From Mycolicibacterium aichiense (lineage in GTDB: Bacteria > Actinomycetota > Actinomycetes > Mycobacteriales > Mycobacteriaceae): DNA of 64,000 nt. The stretch is from the NCBI RefSeq assembly GCF_010726245.1, contig NZ_AP022561.1, positions 2,604,001 to 2,668,000 on the forward strand, read 5' to 3'. Each line of letters opens with the position of its first letter. Positions within the stretch are counted from its first letter, which is position 1. Positions 27,323 to 37,724 of the stretch are shown piece by piece. The notes under the pieces were generated by a model. It saw nothing but the letters and a program-made list of their open reading frames with translations, had not been told where the DNA came from and did not search any database. The translations under genes and the position numbers were made by a program.

Positions 27323-29032
27323 TCAACCGACCCGAATGTGCTCGCGGTCGCCGGTGATGACCGCGAGGATGTTGCGCCACGCATCGGACGGCTCGTTCAG
27401 AACGTCGCTGTGCGAAGAAAGTCCGCCCATCGGACCGCCGGTGAGGGTGCGCCCGGCGGCCAGTGGGATCACACCCGGCAGCCGGTCCGGGTCCGCCCCG
27501 TGCGGCCCGAGCGGGATGCCCTGCACAAGTCCGATCGGATCGCCGGGCGCGGTGAGGGAGAACCGCAACACGTCGGGGTTGCGGTTGTGCCAGTCCGACG
27601 GATCATGAACGCCCACACCGGCACCCGCGGCCTCAACGTAGATCACGCGGTCGGCGGTCAACCCGAAGCTTTCCGCGGTCCCGAGGATCGACCCGCCGTA
27701 CGAATGGCCCACGTAGGTCACCGGCATCGACCCTGCGCGTCGTTCGACGTCTTCACTGAACGCCACCAGCCGAGGCGCCATCTTCAGTGCATAGCGCGGA
27801 TCGGTGGCGTCGACCAACCCGGCGACCAGCTGACCGGTTGGGAACGGGCCACCCAGATACGTGATCATCGCGACGTCGCCGGTGGATCCGGCGACAAAAC
27901 GCCGCGCCGTCGCGACATCGTCAGCTGCGCCGTCGAAGGTGGTGTTGAGCCCGGGCACCAACACCGCGAGAGCGCGCGCCCGCGTCAGGTCACCGGACAA
28001 CTCGATGAAGCTCTCACGCTGCGGATCGAAGGCCAGGATCTGTCTGGGCACCCGGCGATCGCGGTCCACCGGGTCCGCGACGTCGGCGAGCAGGCTCTCG
28101 TAGTAGTCGATGCGGCTGCGTGCGTCGTGGTCGTAGGCGGCGATCGCCGCAGCGCGCATGCTCGGATCTGCGTTCAACGCAGCCCAAAGGCGTTCCGCAT
28201 CAGCCGCTTCTAGTGTCGGCGCGACGGCAGCACGCAACTTCACCTCGTCGGGCACCTCGATGCGACGGCGTTGGTCGAGGATCGCATCGGCGATGTTGAT
28301 CCGGTTGGCGGCGATCCTGGTCTCCCACGGAACGCCGTCGGTGTTGCCCACTTCGTGGGGCCTGGACTCGACCAGCCGCCGCCGGTCGGTATCGGACATC
28401 CCCGCGACCGCCGCGGCGATCGCGTCCTGGCTCAGGTGCGGCCAGTCGGCCACCGGATTGCCTGCGGCCCCTGCCGGGCGCACCGGTGCGGGGTCGGCCG
28501 GGGTGGCGTCGAACGCCGCGTCGATCGCGGTGGCCGCCTCGGCATCGGCCGCGCCGAGCGCTGACAGCGCCCCCTGCAGAGCCCGAGTCAGCTCGGTCGC
28601 CCGGACGTCCAGCATCGTGCGCGCCACCGCCTCGGAACCGCCGCTGCACGCCACCAGAAGCGCCGACGGCGCCGCCGGGGGAGCCACCGTCCCGTCCTCG
28701 CTCACCGCGCATCCGTCGCCCCGCGCGTCCGTCACCACCTCGAGCACCCGGTCGCGACAGCGGGTGATGACCTCGGCGGCGTCCCGCGCCTGCGCGGCGG
28801 CCAGGATCAGTGCCCGGCACACCCCGCGCAGCCCCGCGGTGGTTGGGCCGATGGCCTCGCGGGCCGCGCGCGCCGCCGAACCGGTGAACACGCCGGCGCT
28901 GCCGGCCACCTCGTCGTCGACCGCGTCGGCCTGAGCCTGAAGCCGGCCTGCGGCGTCGTCCCACGCGCCGGCCAGGTCGATCAGCGCCTGCGGTCGCCAG
29001 ATCACCACCTGCGACACGGCCGGCGGGCTCAC
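27323..29032 (-). CDS. DUF1023-type alpha/beta hydrolase with N-terminal helical domain
   Basis: 569 residues from the GTG that overlaps the stop of the 29029 gene. The first ~200 residues are Ala-rich and helical with VIWRPQALIDLAGAWDDAA, resembling WXG100/ESX-substrate-like helical hairpins. The C-terminal third is the DUF1023 alpha/beta hydrolase with the nucleophile elbow VGHSYGGS (Ser444) and a late His in SHSDVL. Substrate unknown. A functional pair with the small helical protein encoded upstream is likely from the overlap. Confidence 0.82.
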   Translation of the reverse strand: MSPPAVSQVVIWRPQALIDLAGAWDDAAGRLQAQADAVDDEVAGSAGVFTGSAARAAREAIGPTTAGLRGVCRALILAAAQARDAAEVITRCRDRVLEVVTDARGDGCAVSEDGTVAPPAAPSALLVACSGGSEAVARTMLDVRATELTRALQGALSALGAADAEAATAIDAAFDATPADPAPVRPAGAAGNPVADWPHLSQDAIAAAVAGMSDTDRRRLVESRPHEVGNTDGVPWETRIAANRINIADAILDQRRRIEVPDEVKLRAAVAPTLEAADAERLWAALNADPSMRAAAIAAYDHDARSRIDYYESLLADVADPVDRDRRVPRQILAFDPQRESFIELSGDLTRARALAVLVPGLNTTFDGAADDVATARRFVAGSTGDVAMITYLGGPFPTGQLVAGLVDATDPRYALKMAPRLVAFSEDVERRAGSMPVTYVGHSYGGSILGTAESFGLTADRVIYVEAAGAGVGVHDPSDWHNRNPDVLRFSLTAPGDPIGLVQGIPLGPHGADPDRLPGVIPLAAGRTLTGGPMGGLSSHSDVLNEPSDAWRNILAVITGDREHIRVG

Positions 29033-29301
29033 CGCAGCTGGAGGCGCTGTGCCGTGGCGCCGTCGGAGGCGTCGAGTTCGTTCACCGACCGGCGCACCGA
29101 GCAAACCCAATCCTGCAGAGCCGTGCCGAGTCGGTGCACCTCAGCCGCGACGCGCGCCGGTGCGGCCAATCCGCCCAGCGCAGAACCGGGTAGCTCCGCG
29201 ACGCCGGGGATTGCAACGCCCGCGAGCTCACCTGCGCTGCGGGTCAGCGTGTCCGCCAGGACCCCCAACCTGGCGGAATCGACGACGATGCGCTCGGGCA
29301 C
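29029..29301 (-). CDS. Small helical protein, type VII secretion-target-like
   Basis: 90 residues, GTG start. Helical pattern with a central break at Pro/Gly (AIPGVAELPGSALGGL); layout resembles EspC/DUF2580-type ESX-associated small proteins, but no firm signature was seen. Co-transcribed with the DUF1023 hydrolase (GTGA overlap). It may act as partner or chaperone for the hydrolase's helical domain (inference). Confidence 0.6.
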   Translation of the reverse strand: MPERIVVDSARLGVLADTLTRSAGELAGVAIPGVAELPGSALGGLAAPARVAAEVHRLGTALQDWVCSVRRSVNELDASDGATAQRLQLR

Positions 29302-29403
29302 GGCTCATGCTGGCATGTCCCGCGGCGGCGGCTTTTCGGTAATCCACAGGGATTCTGAACCCGCTTAGCCCCCGCTTGCCCACCGCTAGTCCACAGCAAC
29401 CAG

Positions 29404-29409
29404 TACGCT
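29404..29409 (+). promoter_or_regulatory. Putative leaderless -10 box of pafA (TACGCT)
   Basis: TACGCT ends exactly 7 bases before the pafA GTG at 29417, as in dop and pafB. No ribosome site is present. Confidence 0.6.
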
Positions 29410-29416
29410 CGAAGTC

Positions 29417-30775
29417 GTGCAGCGGAGAATCATGGGCATCGAAACCGAATTCGGTGTCACCTGCACGTTCCACGGCCATCGCCGGCTCAGTCCGGACGAG
29501 GTCGCCCGGTACCTGTTCCGCCGGGTGGTGTCGTGGGGCCGCAGCTCGAACGTGTTCCTGCGCAACGGCGCGCGCCTGTACCTCGACGTGGGCAGCCACC
29601 CCGAGTACGCCACCGCCGAGTGCGACAACCTGACGCAGCTGGTCACGCATGACCGCGCCGGGGAGCGGGTGTTGGAGGACCTCCTCATCGACGCCGAACA
29701 GCGACTGGCCGACGAAGGCATCGGCGGGGACATCTATCTGTTCAAGAACAACACCGACTCGGCCGGAAACTCCTACGGCTGCCACGAGAACTACCTGATC
29801 GTGCGGGCCGGCGAGTTCTCCAGGATCTCCGATGTGCTGCTGCCGTTCCTGGTGACCCGCCAGCTGATCTGCGGCGCGGGCAAGGTGTTGCAGACGCCGA
29901 AGGCGGCCACGTTCTGCCTGAGCCAGCGCGCCGAGCACATCTGGGAAGGCGTCTCGAGCGCCACCACCCGGTCGCGCCCGATCATCAACACCCGCGACGA
30001 ACCGCACGCCGACGCCGAGAAGTACCGCAGGCTCCATGTGATCGTCGGGGACTCGAACATGTGCGAGTCCACCACCATGCTCAAGGTCGGGACCGCCTCG
30101 CTGGTGCTGGAGATGATCGAGGCCGGGGTTGCATTCCGCGATTTCTCACTGGACAACCCGATCCGGGCGATCCGCGAGGTCAGCCACGACCTCACCGGAC
30201 GCCGCCCGGTGCGCCTTGCCGGCGGACGGCAGGCCAGCGCCCTGGACATCCAGCGCGAGTACTACGCCCGCGCGGTGGAATACCTGCAGACCCGCGAGCC
30301 CAACACCCAGATCGACCAGGTCGTCGACCTGTGGGGCCGCCAGCTCGACGCCGTCGAAAGCCAGGACTTCGCCAAGGTCGACACCGAGATCGACTGGGTG
30401 ATCAAGCGCAAGCTGTTCCAGCGGTATCAGGACCGATACAGCATGGAGCTGTCCGACCCGAAGATCAGCCAGCTGGACCTGGCCTACCACGACATCAAGC
30501 GCGGCCGCGGCGTCTTCGACCTGTTGCAGCGCAAGGGCCTGGCCACTCGGATCACCACCGACGAGGAGATCGAGGCTGCCGTCGACACCCCGCCGCAGAC
30601 CACGCGGGCCAAGTTGCGCGGCGAGTTCATCAGTGCCGCCCAGGAGGCGGGTCGCGATTTCACCGTCGACTGGGTGCATCTCAAGCTCAACGACCAGGCT
30701 CAGCGCACGGTGCTGTGCAAGGACCCGTTCCGCTCGGTCGACGAGCGGGTGAAGCGACTCATCGCCAGCATGTGA
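29417..30775 (+). CDS. pafA: Pup-protein ligase
   Basis: 452 residues, GTG start ([16 protein letters not shown]). Uses ATP to activate the C-terminal Glu of Pup and attach it to target lysines. Glutamine-synthetase-like fold with GIETEFG at the metal site, [39 protein letters not shown] and [20 protein letters not shown]. Length equals the family norm (452). Paralogue of dop in this window. It is first of a forward run continuing into pafB/pafC, though pafB also has its own -10 box. Confidence 0.97.
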   Translation: MQRRIMGIETEFGVTCTFHGHRRLSPDEVARYLFRRVVSWGRSSNVFLRNGARLYLDVGSHPEYATAECDNLTQLVTHDRAGERVLEDLLIDAEQRLADEGIGGDIYLFKNNTDSAGNSYGCHENYLIVRAGEFSRISDVLLPFLVTRQLICGAGKVLQTPKAATFCLSQRAEHIWEGVSSATTRSRPIINTRDEPHADAEKYRRLHVIVGDSNMCESTTMLKVGTASLVLEMIEAGVAFRDFSLDNPIRAIREVSHDLTGRRPVRLAGGRQASALDIQREYYARAVEYLQTREPNTQIDQVVDLWGRQLDAVESQDFAKVDTEIDWVIKRKLFQRYQDRYSMELSDPKISQLDLAYHDIKRGRGVFDLLQRKGLATRITTDEEIEAAVDTPPQTTRAKLRGEFISAAQEAGRDFTVDWVHLKLNDQAQRTVLCKDPFRSVDERVKRLIASM

Positions 30776-30810
30776 CGAGCGCGCCGCAGGGGCGGCGCAC
30801 CGTTTCCCGC

Positions 30811-30816
30811 TAAGGT
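30811..30816 (+). promoter_or_regulatory. Putative leaderless -10 box of pafB (TAAGGT)
   Basis: TAAGGT ends 7 bases before the pafB GTG, giving the same leaderless geometry as dop and pafA. Confidence 0.6.
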
Positions 30817-30823
30817 TTTCCGA

Positions 30824-31813
30824 GTGGCGACATCCAAAGTAGAGCGGTTGATGAACCTCGTCATCGCGCTGCTGTCCACGCACGGCTACATCACCGCGGA
30901 CCGCATTCGCGCCAGCGTGGCCGGCTACGCCGAGAGCCCCAGCGACGAGGCGTTCTCCCGGATGTTCGAGCGCGACAAGAACGAGTTGCGCGATCTGGGC
31001 ATCCCCTTGGAAACCGGGCGGGTGTCGTCGTTCGACCCCACCGAGGGCTACCGGATCAACCGCGACGCCTACGCGCTGCCCGACATCGAACTCACCGACG
31101 AGGAGGCGGGCGCCGTCGCGATCGCCACCAAGCTCTGGGAATCGCCGGAACTGATCACCGCGACCCAGGGCGCCCTGCTGAAGCTGCGGGCGGCGGGCGT
31201 CGACGTGGACCCCGATGCCGCCGTCGCGATCACCACCGCTTCGGGACCGCCCGGGTTGCGCGGATCCGAAGACGTGCTGGGAAACCTGTTGTCGGCCATC
31301 GACTCCGGTCAACCGGTTCAGTTCCGGCATCGTTCGCTGCCGACCGACCCCTACACCGTGCGCACCGTCGAACCGTGGGGGGTCATCACCGACCGGGGCC
31401 GCTGGTATCTCGTCGGGCATGACCGGGATCGCAATGCCACCAGAACATTTCGGCTGTCCCGCATCGGCGCCGACATCACAACGGTCGGGCCGCCGGGATC
31501 TGTCACCAGACCCGCCGGGGTTGATCTGCGGGCGATCGTCGACCGGGCGATCGGTGAAGCACCCAGCGGGGTGCAGGCTTCGGTATGGGTTGCCGACGGG
31601 AAGGCGATGTCGTTGCGCCGCAACGGCAAATCCACCGGAACGCGCAGCATCGGCGGCCGCTCGGGAGAGGTGATCGAACTCGACATCGGCACCCGCGACC
31701 GGCTCGCCCGCGAGGTCGCCGGCTACGGGGCAGACGCGCTGGTCCTGGAGCCGGCCACACTGCGCGACGACGTGCTGGCTCGGCTGCGCGCCCAAGCAGG
31801 GGACCGCGCATGA
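30824..31813 (+). CDS. pafB: PafB, HTH-WYL transcriptional activator subunit
   Basis: 329 residues, GTG start. N-terminal winged-helix HTH (about 5-65, KVERLMNLVIALLSTHGYIT) and a WYL domain with RWYLVGHDRDRNATRTFRLS, plus a WCX extension. With PafC it activates the SOS-independent DNA-damage response in mycobacteria; ssDNA has been reported to be sensed via the WYL domain. Stop overlaps the pafC start (ATGA). Confidence 0.95.
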   Translation: MATSKVERLMNLVIALLSTHGYITADRIRASVAGYAESPSDEAFSRMFERDKNELRDLGIPLETGRVSSFDPTEGYRINRDAYALPDIELTDEEAGAVAIATKLWESPELITATQGALLKLRAAGVDVDPDAAVAITTASGPPGLRGSEDVLGNLLSAIDSGQPVQFRHRSLPTDPYTVRTVEPWGVITDRGRWYLVGHDRDRNATRTFRLSRIGADITTVGPPGSVTRPAGVDLRAIVDRAIGEAPSGVQASVWVADGKAMSLRRNGKSTGTRSIGGRSGEVIELDIGTRDRLAREVAGYGADALVLEPATLRDDVLARLRAQAGDRA

Positions 31814-32781
31814 CACCCGTCTCGACGCGTCTGGTGCGGCTGCTCAACATGGTGCCGTACCTCAAGGCCAACCCCAGCATCACCTACGACGAGGCCGCCG
31901 CCGATCTCGGCGTCACCCGCAAGCAGCTCCAGCAGGACCTCGATCAGCTCTGGATGTGCGGCCTGCCGGGATACGGTCCCGGCGATCTGATCGACTTCGA
32001 GTTCTCCGGCGACTCGATCAAAGTGACGTTTTCGGCGGGCATGGACGAGCCGTTGCGGCTGACCTCGCCGGAGGCGACCGGTCTGCTGGTGGCGCTGCGG
32101 GCGCTGGTCGACATCCCCGGTGTCGTCGACCCGCAGGCCGCGTTGAGCGCCATCGCCAAGATCGAATCGGCGGCCGGCACCGTCGGCCACGACCACACCC
32201 ATGCCGTCGCCGCGGTGGACGAGCGAGCGCCGATCGAAAGCGACACCGCCGCCGCGGTGCGCGCCGCTGTTCGTGATGGTCGCGCCCTGAACATCGAGTA
32301 CTACTCGGCGTCCCGGGACACATTGACCAGCCGGGTCGTCGACCCCATCCGGGTGGTGCTGGTCGGCGACCACAGTTATCTGCAGGCCTGGGCCCGCGAC
32401 GCGGAGGGGGTGCGGCTGTTCCGGTTCGATCGCATCGTCTCCGCCACCGTGCTCGACCAGGCCGCCGTCCCGCCCGAGCCGGCCAAGCAGGCACCACCGG
32501 ACACCTCACTCTTCGATGCCGATCCGGCGCTGCCGGCCGCGACCTTGCTGCTCGCGCCGACCGCGACCTGGATGCTCGAGTACTACCCGATGCGGATCCT
32601 CGAGGAGTTGCCCGACGGTTATCACAAGGCGTCGATGACCTACGCATCCGAGGAGTGGATGTGCCGGGCGCTGCTGGGATTCGGCGCCGATGTCCGAGTC
32701 CTCGAGCCGGAGTCGCTGGTGAGCCGGGTCCGCGAGAGTGCCGCCGCGGCCCTGGCCGCGTATTCCGAGCTGAGCGGCTGA
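31810..32781 (+). CDS. pafC: PafC, HTH-WYL transcriptional activator subunit
   Basis: 323 residues from the ATG overlapping the pafB stop. Same domain order as PafB (HTH about 1-60, then WYL, then WCX). The HTH includes [20 protein letters not shown], and the WYL core carries [20 protein letters not shown]. PafB and PafC act as a heterodimer at the promoters of DNA-damage genes. Confidence 0.94.
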   Translation: MTPVSTRLVRLLNMVPYLKANPSITYDEAAADLGVTRKQLQQDLDQLWMCGLPGYGPGDLIDFEFSGDSIKVTFSAGMDEPLRLTSPEATGLLVALRALVDIPGVVDPQAALSAIAKIESAAGTVGHDHTHAVAAVDERAPIESDTAAAVRAAVRDGRALNIEYYSASRDTLTSRVVDPIRVVLVGDHSYLQAWARDAEGVRLFRFDRIVSATVLDQAAVPPEPAKQAPPDTSLFDADPALPAATLLLAPTATWMLEYYPMRILEELPDGYHKASMTYASEEWMCRALLGFGADVRVLEPESLVSRVRESAAAALAAYSELSG

Positions 32782-32814
32782 CCTGCATACCGGCTGGACG
32801 TGGGGCCGGTGGGG

Positions 32815-32820
32815 TAGCAT
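32815..32820 (+). promoter_or_regulatory. Putative -10 box of tatA (TAGCAT)
   Basis: TAGCAT fits TANNNT; transcription would start near 32827, with GGAGG at 32834-32838 in a short leader. Confidence 0.4.
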
Positions 32821-32846
32821 CGAGACAACTTCTGGAGGTGACCAAA

Positions 32847-33110
32847 TTGGGTGCTCTACAACCGTGGCACTGGCTGATTCTCATCGCGGTGGTCGTGCTG
32901 CTCTTCGGGTCGAAGAGGTTGCCTGATGCTGCCCGCTCACTGGGTAAGTCGATGCGGATCTTCAAGTCAGAGGTCAAGGAGCTGCAGAACGAGCACAAGG
33001 CGGACACGCCCGTCACGCCCGCGCAGCCGCCCACTCAGGTGCAGTCCGAGCGCGTCGAGGCACCGGTGACCCCGCCGGCTCAGAGCCACACCGACGCCAA
33101 ACCGGCCTGA
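32847..33110 (+). CDS. tatA: Twin-arginine translocase subunit TatA
   Basis: 87 residues from TTG at 32847, with GGAGG 8 bases upstream. Single N-terminal membrane helix ([20 protein letters not shown]), then the amphipathic helix [18 protein letters not shown], then a Pro/Thr-rich tail. Forms the protein-conducting pore of the Tat export system with TatC (next gene). The TTG start is chosen because the conserved N-terminus GALQPWHW begins here. Confidence 0.95.
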   Translation: MGALQPWHWLILIAVVVLLFGSKRLPDAARSLGKSMRIFKSEVKELQNEHKADTPVTPAQPPTQVQSERVEAPVTPPAQSHTDAKPA

Positions 33111-33155
33111 ACCGACGACGACCGGGCGCCTCGGCGCCCGTAGTCTGCCGCTGCC

Positions 33156-34091
33156 GTGCGCACACCTAAACTTCTGTCGCGGCTGGACCCTCGACAACGG
33201 CGCAGCCGCGTCAATCCGGACGGGACCATGTCCCTCGTCGACCACATCCGGGAACTGCGGTACCGCCTGCTGATCGCGATGGGTGCGGTCGCGCTGACCA
33301 CGATCATCGGATTCCTCTGGTACAGCCACGGGTTCCTCGGGCTGGAAAGCCTGGGTGAATGGTTGCGCGAGCCGTACTGCTCGCTGCCCCAATCGGCGCG
33401 CGCCGACATCAGTGCCGACGGGGGCTGCCGCCTACTGGCGACGGCGCCGTTCGACCAGTTCATGCTGCGGCTCAAGGTCGGCCTGACCGCGGGCATCGTA
33501 ATGGCCTGCCCGGTGTGGCTCTACCAGTTGTGGGCGTTCATCACCCCGGGGCTGTACCGCAACGAACGCCGCTTCGCCTCGGTGTTCGTCTTCTTCGCCG
33601 CGCTGCTGTTCGTGGCCGGCACCGTGCTGGCCTACTTCGTCCTGTCGAAGGCCCTGCACTTCCTGTTGACGGTCGGTAGCGACGTCCAGGTGACCGCCCT
33701 GTCCGGTGACCAGTACTTCGGATTCCTGATCAACCTGCTGTTGATTTTCGGTGTGAGCTTCGAGTTCCCGTTGCTGATCATCATGCTGAATCTGATCGGC
33801 GTGCTGACGTATGCGCGGCTGAAATCGTGGCGGCGCGGCCTGATCTTCGGGGTGTTCGTCTTCGCCGCATTCGCCACGCCCGGCTCTGACCCGTTCTCGA
33901 TGCTGGCGCTGGGGCTCGCACTGACGCTGCTCCTGGAATTCGCCATCCAGATCGCCCGGATCAACGACCGTCGCAAGGCCAAGCGCGAGGCGCAGGCCGA
34001 GATTCCCGACGAGCAGGCCGCACCCATCGAGGCGCCGGAACCGGTGGCCGCCCCGACGACGTATGCGGCACAGCATGACGACATCACCTGA
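33156..34091 (+). CDS. tatC: Sec-independent protein translocase TatC
   Basis: 311 residues, GTG start. Six membrane spans and the family signature around [17 protein letters not shown] (the cytosolic N-terminus that recognises the twin-arginine signal) and [15 protein letters not shown]. The C-terminal tail is charged. Overlaps the helY start by 17 bases. Confidence 0.96.
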   Translation: MRTPKLLSRLDPRQRRSRVNPDGTMSLVDHIRELRYRLLIAMGAVALTTIIGFLWYSHGFLGLESLGEWLREPYCSLPQSARADISADGGCRLLATAPFDQFMLRLKVGLTAGIVMACPVWLYQLWAFITPGLYRNERRFASVFVFFAALLFVAGTVLAYFVLSKALHFLLTVGSDVQVTALSGDQYFGFLINLLLIFGVSFEFPLLIIMLNLIGVLTYARLKSWRRGLIFGVFVFAAFATPGSDPFSMLALGLALTLLLEFAIQIARINDRRKAKREAQAEIPDEQAAPIEAPEPVAAPTTYAAQHDDIT

Positions 34092-36846
34092 GGCCGGCGG
34101 GAGCCTGGCGCAGTTCACCGAGCTGCTGACATTCCGGCTCGACCCGTTCCAGCGCAAGGCATGTGAGGCCCTCGAACGCGGCCACGGGGTGCTGGTCTGC
34201 GCACCGACGGGCGCGGGCAAGACGGTGGTCGGCGAGTTTGCGGTACACCTGGCGCTCACCGCGGGCCGAAAGTGCTTCTACACCACGCCGATCAAGGCGC
34301 TGAGCAACCAGAAACACAACGATCTGGTGCGCCGGTACGGCGCGGAGAACATCGGCTTGCTGACCGGCGACCAGTCGGTCAACGGCGACGCTCCGGTGGT
34401 GGTGATGACCACCGAGGTGCTGCGCAACATGCTCTACGCCGGATCCGAAACGTTGCGTGCGCTGTCCTTTGTCGTGATGGACGAAGTGCACTTCCTTGCC
34501 GACCGCATGCGCGGTGCGGTGTGGGAAGAGGTCATCCTGCATCTGCCCGACGATGTGCGGCTGGTCAGCCTGTCGGCGACGGTCAGCAATGCCGAGGAGT
34601 TCGGCGGCTGGATCCAGACCGTGCGCGGTGACACCACCGTCGTCGTCGACGAGCACCGGCCGGTTCCGTTGTGGCAGCACGTATTGGTGGGCAAGCGGCT
34701 GTTCGACCTGTTCGACTACGACCGCGAGGGTAAGCAGCACCTCGTCGATCCGGACCTCATCCGCCACATCGCGCATCGGCGCGAGGCCGAGCGGTTGACG
34801 GACTGGGAGCCGCGCCGCCGCGGGCCCGGGCGCCCCGGTGGGAGATCGGGCCTGCACCGCCCGCCGTCGCGCCCCGATGTGATCGCCTCGCTGGACCGTG
34901 AGGGTCTGCTGCCGGCGATCACCTTCATCTTCTCTCGCGCCGGCTGCGACGCCGCGGTCAAACAATGTCTGCGCAGCCCGCTGCGGCTGACCGACGACGA
35001 GGACCGTAAGCGGATCGCGGAGGTGATCGACCGCCGCTGCGGCGATCTCGCCGACGCGGACCTGGCGGTGCTCGACTACTACGAGTGGCGCGAAGGGCTG
35101 CTGCGCGGGCTGGCCGCCCACCACGCCGGCATGCTGCCGGTGTTCCGGCACACCGTCGAAGAACTGTTCACCGCCGGGCTGGTCAAGGCCGTGTTCGCCA
35201 CTGAGACACTGGCGCTGGGCATCAACATGCCGGCCCGCACCGTCGTGCTGGAGAAGCTGGTCAAGTTCAACGGCGAGCAGCACCTGCCGCTGACGCCGGG
35301 GGAGTACACCCAGCTGACCGGGCGTGCGGGCCGCCGCGGGATCGATGTCGAGGGCCACGCCGTCGTGCTGTGGACTCCCGAAGTCGAGCCGGCGGAGGTG
35401 GCCGGGCTGGCGTCCACCCGGACCTTCCCGCTGCGAAGCTCGTTCGCGCCGTCGTACAACATGACGATCAATCTGGTGAACCAGATGGGTCCGGAGCAGG
35501 CGCATCAGTTGCTGGAGCGGTCGTTCGCGCAGTTCCAGGCCGACCGGTCGGTGGTGGGGCTGGTCCGCGGAGTCGAACGTGGCGAGAAGATGCTCGACGA
35601 CATCGCCACCGAGCTGGGCTGGGATCGCCGCAAACAACCGGACAAGGAGCCGGCGATCCTCGACTACGTGCGGCTGCGCGCGAGGATCACCGAGCGGGAG
35701 CGGGCGCAATCGCGGGCCTCGCGGCTGCAACGCAGGCAGGCGACCACGGACACGCTGGCGGCGCTGCGCCGCGGCGACATCATCAACATCACCCAGGGCC
35801 GCCGCGGTGGCTTGGCCGTGGTGCTGGAGCCGGCCAACGAGTCGACCGATCCGCGGCCGCTGGTATTGACCGAACATCATTGGGCCGGAAGGGTTTCCTC
35901 GGCCGACTTCACCGGAGCCGCGGCGGCGATCGGATCGATGACGCTACCCAAACGGGTGGAGCACCGGCAGCCGCGGGTGCGCCGCGACCTGGCGTCGGCA
36001 CTGCGGTCGGCGGCGGCCGGGCTGCGGGTGCCGTCGACCAGGAAACGTCGCGGCGACGCCGAGGACGCACCCGACATCGATCCCGAACTGCTCGCGTTGC
36101 GGGAGTCGATGCGCAAGCATTCCGTTCACGACATGGCCGGCCGGGAGGCAAAGGTTCGTATCGGCGAGCGTTATCTGCGGGTCGAGCGTGACAACGAGCA
36201 GATCCGCAAGAAGGTCAGCGCGGCGACGAACTCGCTGGCCCGCACGTTCGACCGGATCCTTGGGCTGCTGACCGAGCGCGGCTTCATCGAAGAGCGCGAC
36301 GGTGATTTCGGCGTCACCGCCGACGGCAGGCTGCTGACCCGGATCTACAACGAAAGCGATCTGCTGGTCGCCGAATGCCTGCGTAAGGGCATCTGGAAGG
36401 GTCTGGCGCCCGCCGAGCTCGCTGCGGCGCTGTCCGCGGTGGTATTCGAGACCCGCGGCAGCGATGGCCCCACCCCATCGCACGCCATCGAGATGCCGAC
36501 AGCCAACGTGCGGCGCGCGCTGGTGGAGATGCGGCGGATGTCCGGGCAACTGCGGGCCGACGAGAACCGGCACCGGATCAGCCCGACACGCGAGCCCGAC
36601 GAAGGATTCGTCGCCGCCATCTATCGATGGGCGACGACCGGCGACCTGGCGGCCGCGCTGGCGGCCTCCGACGTCGCCGGTGCCGGGACCCCGCTGCCGG
36701 CTGGCGATTTCGTGCGGTGGTGCCGACAAGTGCTGGATCTGCTCGACCAGGTCCGCAATGCCGGGCCCGAAGCCGGGCTGCGTAAGACCGCAAACCGTGC
36801 CATCGACGACATCCGGCGCGGCGTCGTCGCTGTTGATGGCGGGTAG
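34075..36846 (+). CDS. helY: ATP-dependent DEVH-box helicase HelY
   Basis: 923 residues from ATG 34075, inside the end of tatC. Ski2/Mtr4-like superfamily 2 helicase: Walker A APTGAGKT (43-50), [10 protein letters not shown] (motif Ia), MDEVHF (DEVH box), SLSATVSN (motif III), and [12 protein letters not shown] (motif VI). The C-terminal half contains DSHCT-like domains. Probably an RNA helicase in RNA processing or degradation. Full length by comparison with Rv2092c (906). Confidence 0.95.
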   Translation: MTTSPEAGGSLAQFTELLTFRLDPFQRKACEALERGHGVLVCAPTGAGKTVVGEFAVHLALTAGRKCFYTTPIKALSNQKHNDLVRRYGAENIGLLTGDQSVNGDAPVVVMTTEVLRNMLYAGSETLRALSFVVMDEVHFLADRMRGAVWEEVILHLPDDVRLVSLSATVSNAEEFGGWIQTVRGDTTVVVDEHRPVPLWQHVLVGKRLFDLFDYDREGKQHLVDPDLIRHIAHRREAERLTDWEPRRRGPGRPGGRSGLHRPPSRPDVIASLDREGLLPAITFIFSRAGCDAAVKQCLRSPLRLTDDEDRKRIAEVIDRRCGDLADADLAVLDYYEWREGLLRGLAAHHAGMLPVFRHTVEELFTAGLVKAVFATETLALGINMPARTVVLEKLVKFNGEQHLPLTPGEYTQLTGRAGRRGIDVEGHAVVLWTPEVEPAEVAGLASTRTFPLRSSFAPSYNMTINLVNQMGPEQAHQLLERSFAQFQADRSVVGLVRGVERGEKMLDDIATELGWDRRKQPDKEPAILDYVRLRARITERERAQSRASRLQRRQATTDTLAALRRGDIINITQGRRGGLAVVLEPANESTDPRPLVLTEHHWAGRVSSADFTGAAAAIGSMTLPKRVEHRQPRVRRDLASALRSAAAGLRVPSTRKRRGDAEDAPDIDPELLALRESMRKHSVHDMAGREAKVRIGERYLRVERDNEQIRKKVSAATNSLARTFDRILGLLTERGFIEERDGDFGVTADGRLLTRIYNESDLLVAECLRKGIWKGLAPAELAAALSAVVFETRGSDGPTPSHAIEMPTANVRRALVEMRRMSGQLRADENRHRISPTREPDEGFVAAIYRWATTGDLAAALAASDVAGAGTPLPAGDFVRWCRQVLDLLDQVRNAGPEAGLRKTANRAIDDIRRGVVAVDGG

Positions 36847-36902
36847 GCTCATGCAAACGCTACGGTGGGAGCGGCGAATCGCTACCAGATCAAGGAGAGA
36901 CG

Positions 36903-37661
36903 ATGAGCGGACCGCAGGGATCAGAACCTAATCCCTGGCAGGCTCAACCCGGGCAAGGTCAGGATCAGCCTGCCCCCGGCTCCGAGCAACAGCCCAGCGG
37001 CAGCGAGACCCCGGCCTGGCAGCAGCCGTCCGGTGAGCCGCCGGCCTGGCAGCCGCCCGCCTACACCCCGCAGCAATACCCGCAGTACGGCCAGCAGCCC
37101 GGTCAGCAGTACCCGCAGCAGCCGTACCAGCAGCCCACCGAATACAACCCGGGCACCTACGCGCAGCCGGGTCAGCAGTATCCGCAGTACGGGCAACCGC
37201 AGTACGGGCAACCGCAGTACGGCCAGTACCCGCAGCAACCGGGTCAGTACCCGCAGCAGCCGGGCGACCCCAACCAGCCTGGGCAGTACGCGCCGTACCC
37301 GCAGCCCGGCGATGAGGGTGCGAAGAAGTCGTCGGCAGTGCTGTTCACCGTCGTCGGCGTGCTGGCCGCGATCGTCGTCGCCGTCGTGCTGGTGTTGGGC
37401 TTCTGGAAGCCGGGCTTCTTCGTGACCACAAAGCTCGATATCGGCAAGGCCCAGCAGGGTGTGCAGAACATCCTCACCGACGAGACAAACGGCTACGGTG
37501 CCAAGAACGTCAAGGACGTCAAGTGCAACAACGGCCAGAACCCGACGGTCAAGAAGGGTGACACCTTTACCTGCGAGGTGAGCATCGACGGCACGAAGCG
37601 CCAGGTGACGGTCACCTTCCAGGATGACAAGGGCACCTACGAGGTCGGCCGGCCGAAGTAG
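36903..37661 (+). CDS. Membrane-anchored DUF4333 protein with Gln/Pro/Tyr-rich N-terminus
   Basis: 252 residues. The first ~135 residues are Gln/Pro/Tyr/Gly repeats (GQQYPQ and PQYGQ), probably cytoplasmic and disordered. A membrane helix ([20 protein letters not shown]) follows at about 141-160. The extracytoplasmic C-terminal domain (about 168-252) is DUF4333-like, with [16 protein letters not shown] and a Cys pair (VKCNNG and FTCEVS). Corresponds to Rv2091c in position. Function unknown. Confidence 0.85.
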   Translation: MSGPQGSEPNPWQAQPGQGQDQPAPGSEQQPSGSETPAWQQPSGEPPAWQPPAYTPQQYPQYGQQPGQQYPQQPYQQPTEYNPGTYAQPGQQYPQYGQPQYGQPQYGQYPQQPGQYPQQPGDPNQPGQYAPYPQPGDEGAKKSSAVLFTVVGVLAAIVVAVVLVLGFWKPGFFVTTKLDIGKAQQGVQNILTDETNGYGAKNVKDVKCNNGQNPTVKKGDTFTCEVSIDGTKRQVTVTFQDDKGTYEVGRPK

Positions 37662-37724
37662 CCGCTCGGCGGCGTCATGTGCCGAAGTAGCCGCTCGGCG
37701 CCGTCATGTGCCGAAGTAGCCGCT
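37652..37724. repeat. 29-bp tandem repeat, 2.5 copies, at the end of the DUF4333 gene
   Basis: Units start at 37652, 37681 and 37710 (partial) and begin GCCGAAGTAGCCGCT. The first contains the stop codon of the DUF4333 gene and the third meets the stop of the exonuclease. One base differs between units 1 and 2 (GGCGGCG/GGCGCCG). This looks like recent slippage duplication; a weak hairpin is possible. Confidence 0.8.

Noticed and set aside
37652..37724. CRISPR-like array
   Set aside because: Units are direct tandem copies without variable spacers.
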